Origin: Cellvibrio sp. pealriver
GTDB taxonomy: Bacteria > Pseudomonadota > Gammaproteobacteria > Pseudomonadales > Cellvibrionaceae
Direction of reading: 5' to 3'
Assembly (NCBI RefSeq): GCF_001183545.1
Contig: NZ_KQ236688.1
Span: 4,336,895 to 4,400,894, forward strand
Length of the DNA: 64,000 nucleotides
A model generated the notes under the pieces. That model did no database searches and had not been told where the DNA came from. It worked only from the letters and a program-made list of their open reading frames with translations. Made by a program: the position numbers and the translations under genes. Positions 61,175 through 64,000 of this stretch are shown here, one piece after another (the first letter of the stretch is position 1; every line of letters starts with the position of its first letter).

Positions 61175-62290
61175 TTACGCGTAATAAACTCCGCCCAAAA
61201 TCACTTCCCGATTTGCTCCTGTCACCGCGCGCAAGTTTCCTGACTTGCGATGCATAGTTTGCTGTGCCAGCCAGGCAAAAGCCATTGCTTCTATCCACTG
61301 TGGGTCAACACCTAACGCAGAGGTGCTCATCACCGTGCTATTCGTTAATAAATTTGCCAAGCGTTGCATTAAGCGAGTGTTATAAGCACCTCCGCCACAA
61401 ACGAAAATTTCTTTTTTTGCTGGTGAAAGTTGGTTAATGCTAGTGGCAATAGAGGTGGCGGTTAGCTCTAATAGAGTAGCTTGCACATCCACAGCTGCAG
61501 GTTGTGATGGCAGTATGTGCAAATGATTATCTAGCCATGTGCGATTGAAATTCTCCCGTCCAGTGCTTTTAGGGGCAGGCAATGAGAAAAAAGCATCCGA
61601 CAATAGAAGGTTTAGCAACTCAGGGTTAACGCTCCCTGTTGATGCCCAGTCTCCATTTGCATCGTAAGATTTATTAAGATGCGTTTGCACCCAGTTATCC
61701 ATCAGGACATTTCCCGGGCCGGTATCAAAGCCGGATGTTTTTCCTTCGGCTGGAAGCCAGGTGATATTAGCCATCCCTCCAATATTCAGGATAACCCTGT
61801 CATGCTTCTGGCTTTTAAATACGGCCTGATGAAAGGCCGGTACTAGTGGAGCTCCTTGCCCTCCAGCGGCCATATCCCTGCGGCGAAAGTCTGCCACCGT
61901 TGTTATTCCTGTTAGCTCTGCAATGAGATTGGGATCCCCAATCTGCAAAGTAAATGTTCCTTGGATTGAGCCTGGCGGCCGATGACGGATGGTTTGGCCG
62001 TGGCTGCCAATAGCTACAACATCGTGATTAGCAATTTTGGCCTTGCTGAGTAAGTCGAGGCTTGCTTGGGCAAATAGTTGTCCAAGTTCAGTATCCAAAG
62101 CGCACATGCGATCTATCTCATTTTCATCAGGCAATGAGAGTGCATGTATCTGTTGTTGTATCTTATAAGGAAGAGGAAGGCTGTGCTGGGCAATTAACTT
62201 TGGTGAGAATTGTAAATCTACCAATGCGACATCTATAGCATCAGCGCTGGTGCCAGACATCAAACCTATATAAAGCTGGCGTTGTGTCAT
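61175..62290 (-). CDS. anmK: Anhydro-N-acetylmuramic acid kinase
   Basis: Opens and phosphorylates anhydroMurNAc to MurNAc-6-phosphate in peptidoglycan recycling. 371 residues; ATP-binding GLMSGTSADAIDVALVD (about 9-25), GSHGQTIRHRPP, FDTGPGNVLMDNW and FVCGGGAYN identify it. With AmgK and MurU in this window, only the phosphatase MupP is missing for the recycling route to UDP-MurNAc. It starts 14 bases after the M23 gene. Confidence 0.95.
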   Translation of the reverse strand: MTQRQLYIGLMSGTSADAIDVALVDLQFSPKLIAQHSLPLPYKIQQQIHALSLPDENEIDRMCALDTELGQLFAQASLDLLSKAKIANHDVVAIGSHGQTIRHRPPGSIQGTFTLQIGDPNLIAELTGITTVADFRRRDMAAGGQGAPLVPAFHQAVFKSQKHDRVILNIGGMANITWLPAEGKTSGFDTGPGNVLMDNWVQTHLNKSYDANGDWASTGSVNPELLNLLLSDAFFSLPAPKSTGRENFNRTWLDNHLHILPSQPAAVDVQATLLELTATSIATSINQLSPAKKEIFVCGGGAYNTRLMQRLANLLTNSTVMSTSALGVDPQWIEAMAFAWLAQQTMHRKSGNLRAVTGANREVILGGVYYA

Positions 62291-62304
62291 GTGGAGTTTC
62301 TGTA

Positions 62305-63717
62305 TTAATTACTGCTATCAGTTTTAGCCACAGCCAAACGGTTGGATGATTTGTATTGATCCAATTTCGCGATAAGTGGACGTGTGGTTTCGTTAAAGCG
62401 AGCCAACTCGGATTTTTCTATGCCAATCGATTTCGGCAGTGGAACTGTTACAGGGTTACGCACTTGCCCATTAACATGGAACTCATAGTGCAAATGAGGC
62501 CCGGAAGCTAATCCAGTAGAGCCAACGTAGCCGATAACATCGCCTTGGCTTACACGAGCGCCTGTTTTCATTCCTTTAGCAAAACCGTTCATGTGACCGT
62601 AAAGTGTTTCAATACCTTGACCGTGTTGGATCACAATACAGTTGCCATAGCCACCTTTACGGCCAGCGAAAGCAATTTTCCCATTGCCTGTCGCTCGTAT
62701 GGGGGTGCCGCGAACTGCTGCGTAGTCAGTGCCTTTGTGTGCGCGAATAATATGTAGCACGGGATGTTTGCGGTTTAGACTGAAGTGCGAACTTATGCGG
62801 GCAAATTCGATAGGGGTGCGCAAAAACGCTTTATGCATCCCACGGCCATCTGGAGTGTAGTAATTGCTTGAGCCATCTTTTGATGTATAGCGAACGGCTT
62901 TAAACGTTTTTCCGTTATTGGTGAACTCTGCTGCAAGTATTTTACCTGTGCCAATACGTTTACCATCAAGGAATTGTTCTTCATACATCACCTTGAAGTT
63001 ATCGCCTTTTTGAATGTCCAGAGCGAAATCGATGTCCCAGCCAAAAATATTGGCCAGCTCCATGGTTAAATTACTCGGCATTCCTGCGCGCTTGCCTGCC
63101 ATGTAAAGTGAGCTATCAATCGATCCTTGGCGAAATGCGTATTTAACATCCGGCTTTAAATTAACTTCCTTACCTGTAAAACCTTTGGTGCCACGCTCGA
63201 AACTCAAGCTATTGAGGTTATCGATAACGTAATTCAATCCTTGTAGTTGTCCGTTCTCAACCAAGAATGACATTTTTTGACCAGCGCGAATATTGCGAAG
63301 GTCTTTTGCATCTTTGGCATCACTAAATAATTCATAAATAGCGCGATCAGTTAAACCGGCACGCTTGAATAGAATAGACAGGTTGTCACCATTTTGGATG
63401 GTGAACTCTTTCCACTGGGGAATTTCAGGTTGGCGTTGAGCTGGTTTGCTTGTGTCTGTTTGGGCTGCGACGTTCTGGATTATTGTTTCTACTGCAGGAA
63501 CTGCTATAGGAGTGGCTTGAGTATCTATGCCTTGAATTTCGAGACCTGGAATATTTTTGCTTGGTATGCTGGCTGTTTCTGTATTGCTATGTTGTTCACT
63601 GGCTAAAACGATTACTAAAACAAAAGATAAAGCGACGGCCACTGCGAAGTGCTCGCGTGGTACATATTGAAACAGTGTCGATCGGGCGATGTGGTAATAA
63701 TTCTTTATTGTAAGCAT
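62305..63717 (-). CDS. M23-family murein DD-endopeptidase (MepM-like)
   Basis: 470 residues: an N-terminal membrane anchor (about 24-42), an OapA/LysM-like domain (about 105-165, IQNGDNLSILFKRAG), a linker domain, and the zinc peptidase domain (about 310-430) with HKGTDYAAVRGTPI and the catalytic HLHYEFH. It cleaves peptide cross-links to allow wall growth. The order M23-anmK opposite erpA is that of Pseudomonas. Confidence 0.93.
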   Translation of the reverse strand: MLTIKNYYHIARSTLFQYVPREHFAVAVALSFVLVIVLASEQHSNTETASIPSKNIPGLEIQGIDTQATPIAVPAVETIIQNVAAQTDTSKPAQRQPEIPQWKEFTIQNGDNLSILFKRAGLTDRAIYELFSDAKDAKDLRNIRAGQKMSFLVENGQLQGLNYVIDNLNSLSFERGTKGFTGKEVNLKPDVKYAFRQGSIDSSLYMAGKRAGMPSNLTMELANIFGWDIDFALDIQKGDNFKVMYEEQFLDGKRIGTGKILAAEFTNNGKTFKAVRYTSKDGSSNYYTPDGRGMHKAFLRTPIEFARISSHFSLNRKHPVLHIIRAHKGTDYAAVRGTPIRATGNGKIAFAGRKGGYGNCIVIQHGQGIETLYGHMNGFAKGMKTGARVSQGDVIGYVGSTGLASGPHLHYEFHVNGQVRNPVTVPLPKSIGIEKSELARFNETTRPLIAKLDQYKSSNRLAVAKTDSSN

Positions 63718-63966
63718 GTGTAAATATTCGCACTTCTTTATATATCAGACACTTGAGATGACCAGATCACGTAATTTCGAAAAAAATATATAGAAAAGTG
63801 ATCCAAGAAAAAGCATTTATAGCAGAAAAAAATGCCCTTAACACCCCAAAATTTCATCTTGTTGCAATAAGTCTTTGCTTTAGCCTTGAATTTGAAGAGA
63901 GATACGGTATCTTTGCCGCCTTTTTGTCTCAAATCGAAACACAATTAACAGGCGTGGTTGGTGCGT
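63718..63966. other. Divergent promoter region at the right edge
   Basis: About 250 AT-rich bases between the M23 gene and the next plus-strand start. Frames open here on both strands are short and unlike proteins. No clear promoter boxes can be fixed by eye; runs of A near 63790 and 63823 suggest bent promoter DNA. Confidence 0.35.
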
Positions 63967-64000
63967 ATGACGGCTATTGACACAAATTTTCTACAAGAGT
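63967..64000 (+). CDS. 5' end of a gene running off the window, possibly tyrS
   Basis: ATG 63967 opens a frame reading MTAIDTNFLQE to the window edge. Eleven residues cannot identify a protein. In Pseudomonas the gene divergent from this M23 peptidase is tyrS (tyrosyl-tRNA synthetase), and NFLQE would suit the start of a TyrRS of the 'LQERGL' type. This is context-based inference only. The ribosome site is weak. Confidence 0.35.
   Translation, partial: MTAIDTNFLQE

Noticed and set aside
63798..63980. 60-codon plus-strand frame before the right edge
   Set aside because: No family likeness; it overlaps the better-placed ATG at 63967 and lies in the divergent promoter region.
1..64000. CRISPR arrays, tRNA and rRNA genes
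   Set aside because: No regularly spaced direct repeats, cloverleaf-type tRNA boxes or rRNA-like stretches were noticed in the intergenic regions; short RNAs could still be missed by eye.

Overview
The window looks like ordinary chromosome of a gammaproteobacterium, most likely a member of the Cellvibrionaceae (Cellvibrio/Saccharophagus relatives). This is inferred from the Pseudomonas-like order of housekeeping blocks (amgK-murU divergent from lptD-surA-pdxA-rsmA-apaG-apaH; argC ... bactofilin-erpA convergent with anmK-M23 peptidase; the ctaCDGE/Surf1/ctaA/ctaB/Sco block) combined with plant-polymer traits: a GH94 phosphorylase with gluconokinase, and a TonB receptor beside a beta-propeller phytase. 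No rRNA, tRNA or CRISPR array was seen.

Left part (1-9840) is accessory. A gene end and two small unknown genes sit among integron attC-like core sites. They are followed by a six-gene operon (1796-9105): periplasmic adaptor, MacB/LolD-type ATPase, two FtsX-type permeases, a sigma-54-dependent response regulator and its histidine kinase. A good -24/-12 promoter and a repeated GCGGACACTTTC motif lie upstream, so the system probably activates itself. An 82-bp imperfect repeat (119-200 and 9148-9229) brackets this block.

Middle part (9.8-27 kb): an Fsr-like efflux pump with a divergent AraC regulator; an EAL protein; an AraC regulator with a degenerate GGDEF protein; a TonB receptor plus phytase (phytate capture and hydrolysis); a GNAT enzyme and small lipoprotein; then gluconokinase, a LacI regulator, a GPH symporter and a GH94 phosphorylase. 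Together these last four fit import and phosphorolysis of cellobionic acid to glucose-1-phosphate and gluconate, the latter phosphorylated by the kinase. A complete IS3-family element (27093-28372) sits just behind this cluster.

Right part (28.4-64 kb) is mainly core: a MaoP/DUF413-like protein with a histone-like tail, S20, and a membrane Ser/Thr kinase with four periplasmic CX7C repeats and a secreted partner. Then come MurNAc recycling (amgK, murU; anmK is at 61-62 kb), LPS and outer-membrane biogenesis (lptD, surA), B6 synthesis, rRNA methylation, ApaG/ApaH and a putative porin. The aa3-type cytochrome oxidase block follows with its copper and heme A assembly factors, then hemL-thiE-hemJ, a ClC channel, argC, a coiled-coil membrane protein, bactofilin, erpA, anmK, a murein endopeptidase, and the start of a gene running off the right edge.
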